From assembly GCF_040782645.1 (NCBI RefSeq), contig NZ_CP160403.1:2914001-2978000 (forward strand): a stretch of DNA of 64,000 nt, given 5' to 3'. The stretch is from Streptomyces sp. HUAS ZL42 (lineage in GTDB: Bacteria; Actinomycetota; Actinomycetes; Streptomycetales; Streptomycetaceae). A program made the translations under genes and the position numbers. The notes below the pieces were generated by a model. The model saw nothing but the letters and a program-made list of their open reading frames with translations. It ran no database searches and was not told where the DNA came from. This document shows positions 62,795 to 64,000 of this stretch, one piece after another (the stretch's first letter is position 1; the number at the start of each line of letters is the position of its first letter).

Positions 62795-62830
62795 ACGGGG
62801 TTGGCGATCTTGACCGGCCGCCGACCCCGT
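62795..62830. terminator. Hairpin between the RodZ-like gene and rimO
   Basis: ACGGGGTTGGCG (62795-62806) pairs with CGCCGACCCCGT (62819-62830), 12 bp including one G-U. It is 17 nt beyond the stop of the upstream gene and 40 nt before the rimO start. Confidence 0.72.
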
Positions 62831-62847
62831 ACCAGTGAGCCTGCCTC

Positions 62848-63687
62848 TTACCCGACCTGCGGATCACCCTTCGTGTACGTCAGACGCTCCACGGCGCCGG
62901 GCTGGAAGTCGTCCTCGATCTTCTTGCCGTTGACGTACAACTGGATGGCGCCGGCGTCACCGAGGACGAGGTTGATCTTCGAGCTGTCCTGGAAGGTCTT
63001 GGACTCGCCCTGCTTGAGGAGACCGTCGAACAGCAGCCGGCCGTTGTGGTCCTTGGCGGAGATCCAGCTGCGGCCGTCGACGGCGCTCACCTGGACGGTC
63101 ACCTTGTCCTGGGGCGCGGCCGCGATGGCGCTGTCCGAGGGCTCGGGCTTCTCGTCGGCCGGCTTGCTGCTCTTCGGCGTGGGTGAGGCGGACTTGCCGG
63201 CCTCGGGCAGGGTGCCCTCGGCGACCTGTCCCTTCGCGCCGCCGTCGTCACCGCCCCTGACCACGGTGAACCCGACGAAGCCGACGACGGCGACGATCGC
63301 GGCGACCATCGCCGCGGTCCAGTTCGGCCCGCGCCGCTCCGGGCGGATGCGTTCCGCCTCGAACATGGGCGCGGCCGGCGTCGGCGCCGGACGGCCGCCG
63401 TGCTCGGCGTCGTACTGCGCGAGCAGCGGGGCCGGATCGAGGTGGACGGCCCTGGCCAGCGTCTTGATGTGACCGCGGGCGTAGACGTCGCCGCCACAAG
63501 GGGCGAAGTTGTCCGCCTCGATCGCATGGACGATGGCGATACGGACCCGGGTGGCGGTACTGACGTCGTCGACGGTCAGCCCGGCTGCGATGCGCGCCTG
63601 CTGCAGCGCACGGCCGACGGAGGGGCGGGCTTCCTCGGAAACGTCTTCGAACGGACGCTCGTCTTCAGGGGAGTTGCCGATGGACAC
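62848..63687 (-). CDS. RodZ-like helix-turn-helix membrane protein
   Basis: 279 residues: an N-terminal XRE-type domain ([39 protein letters not shown]), one membrane helix ([19 protein letters not shown]) and an external C-terminal domain of the DUF4115 kind ([18 protein letters not shown] then [18 protein letters not shown]). RodZ links MreB to the membrane in rods; in Streptomyces the homologue's role is less clear. I chose the GTG at 63685-63687, which has AAAGG 7 nt upstream; another GTG lies at 63714. Confidence 0.88.
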   Translation of the reverse strand: MSIGNSPEDERPFEDVSEEARPSVGRALQQARIAAGLTVDDVSTATRVRIAIVHAIEADNFAPCGGDVYARGHIKTLARAVHLDPAPLLAQYDAEHGGRPAPTPAAPMFEAERIRPERRGPNWTAAMVAAIVAVVGFVGFTVVRGGDDGGAKGQVAEGTLPEAGKSASPTPKSSKPADEKPEPSDSAIAAAPQDKVTVQVSAVDGRSWISAKDHNGRLLFDGLLKQGESKTFQDSSKINLVLGDAGAIQLYVNGKKIEDDFQPGAVERLTYTKGDPQVG

Positions 63688-63877
63688 GGGGGCGCCTTTC
63701 GAGCGTGTAGCCACCTGTGCTGGAGGTTCAGTCTAGGGGGGGTGCGAAAGGGTGGGGCAACCGGGCGGTATCGATTTGTACGCCATCGGAATGGCCGGTC
63801 ATGCCGATGGTGGGGTGCAAGCTTGTCGCTTCCCTCAACTTGACGTACGCCGAAGGGAAACGGTTGCTCAATGATCG

Positions 63878-63889
63878 CTCACGAGTGAG
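63878..63889. repeat. Inverted repeat between ftsK and the RodZ-like gene
   Basis: CTCAC-GA-GTGAG, flanked by outer GATCG and CGATC arms with a 3-nt offset (63872-63898). It is 63 nt past the ftsK stop and may act as its terminator or as an operator for the next gene. Otherwise 63688-63952 shows nothing. Confidence 0.4.
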
Positions 63890-63952
63890 TCACGATCGAA
63901 CATCACCCGGATTGCGCACCCGCCCGCGAGACGACCTCGACGTCCCGTTTCC

Positions 63953-64000
63953 CTACCCTTCAGACTCCCCGCGGATCACGGCGAGTACGCCGTCCAACTC
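63953..64000 (-). CDS. ftsK: FtsK/SpoIIIE DNA translocase, C-terminal end only
   Basis: The last 15 codons read ELDGVLAVIRGESEG before TAG at 63953-63955. This is the C-terminal helix of the FtsK gamma (winged-helix) domain as I remember it in Streptomyces, and ftsK is the expected neighbour of this gene group. Only a fragment is inside the window, so confidence is moderate. Confidence 0.65.
   Translation of the reverse strand, partial: ELDGVLAVIRGESEG

Noticed and set aside
1..64000. CRISPR arrays, tRNA or rRNA genes, insertion sequences
   Set aside because: No regularly spaced long repeats, no tRNA-like cloverleaf segments and no transposase reading frames were recognised. The only long direct repeats are the miaB-end copies.

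Overview
The window is a high-GC actinobacterial chromosome segment, almost certainly Streptomyces. Codon third positions are strongly G/C, GTG and TTG starts are frequent, and the gene set is typical of the genus (LexA with an actinobacterial SOS box, NrdR/NrdJ, RshA, ClgR, GluABCD, DUF3046, RecA-RecX). From memory the order nrdJ-nrdR-lexA ... ftsK matches the conserved core of the S. coelicolor chromosome. I could not run any search, so all family names rest on motifs read by eye.

Layout. 1-4560: class II ribonucleotide reductase (cut by the window edge), its repressor NrdR with a tandem pair of NrdR boxes, lexA with its own SOS box, and a DinG-like helicase. 4896-9557: a three-gene leftward operon for an NRPS-independent siderophore (diaminobutyrate-type aminotransferase, IucA/IucC synthetase, acyltransferase). 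9911-12494: two tandem paralogous trypsin-like lipoproteins. 12567-23916: core functions (HflX, an M1 peptidase, RshA, DapF, MiaA, MiaB) mixed with small conserved proteins.

23915-29406 is the clearest accessory region. It lies between miaB and a second, decayed copy of the miaB 5' end, the two copies forming direct repeats of about 75 bp. Inside are a flavohemoglobin-like protein, a second cytochrome oxidase subunit I, a small membrane protein, and frameshifted fragments of a protoporphyrinogen-oxidase-like gene and an acyl-ACP desaturase. The theme is heme and oxygen chemistry.

29514-40878: a membrane GGDEF-EAL protein, a lipoprotein gene broken by an in-frame TAG, a MazG-like protein, a TAXI solute receptor, a two-component pair and the gluABCD glutamate ABC transporter. 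41050-44390: an FAD monooxygenase, then a sulfur unit (a 15-residue Cys-rich leader peptide, cysteine dioxygenase, rhodanese), then the relic of an ArsR-type regulator.

44593-64000: recA-recX with a LexA box, membrane proteins, an AzlCD exporter coupled to an AraC regulator, a very large Lhr helicase, Nei, an SDR, and the tightly overlapping rimO-pgsA-cinA group with clgR downstream. A RodZ-like gene and the 3' end of ftsK close the window. DNA repair and stress functions (lexA, helicase, recA, recX, lhr, nei, clgR) are concentrated here. Intergenic regions hold several strong palindromes, short tandem repeats and bidirectional terminators, listed individually.
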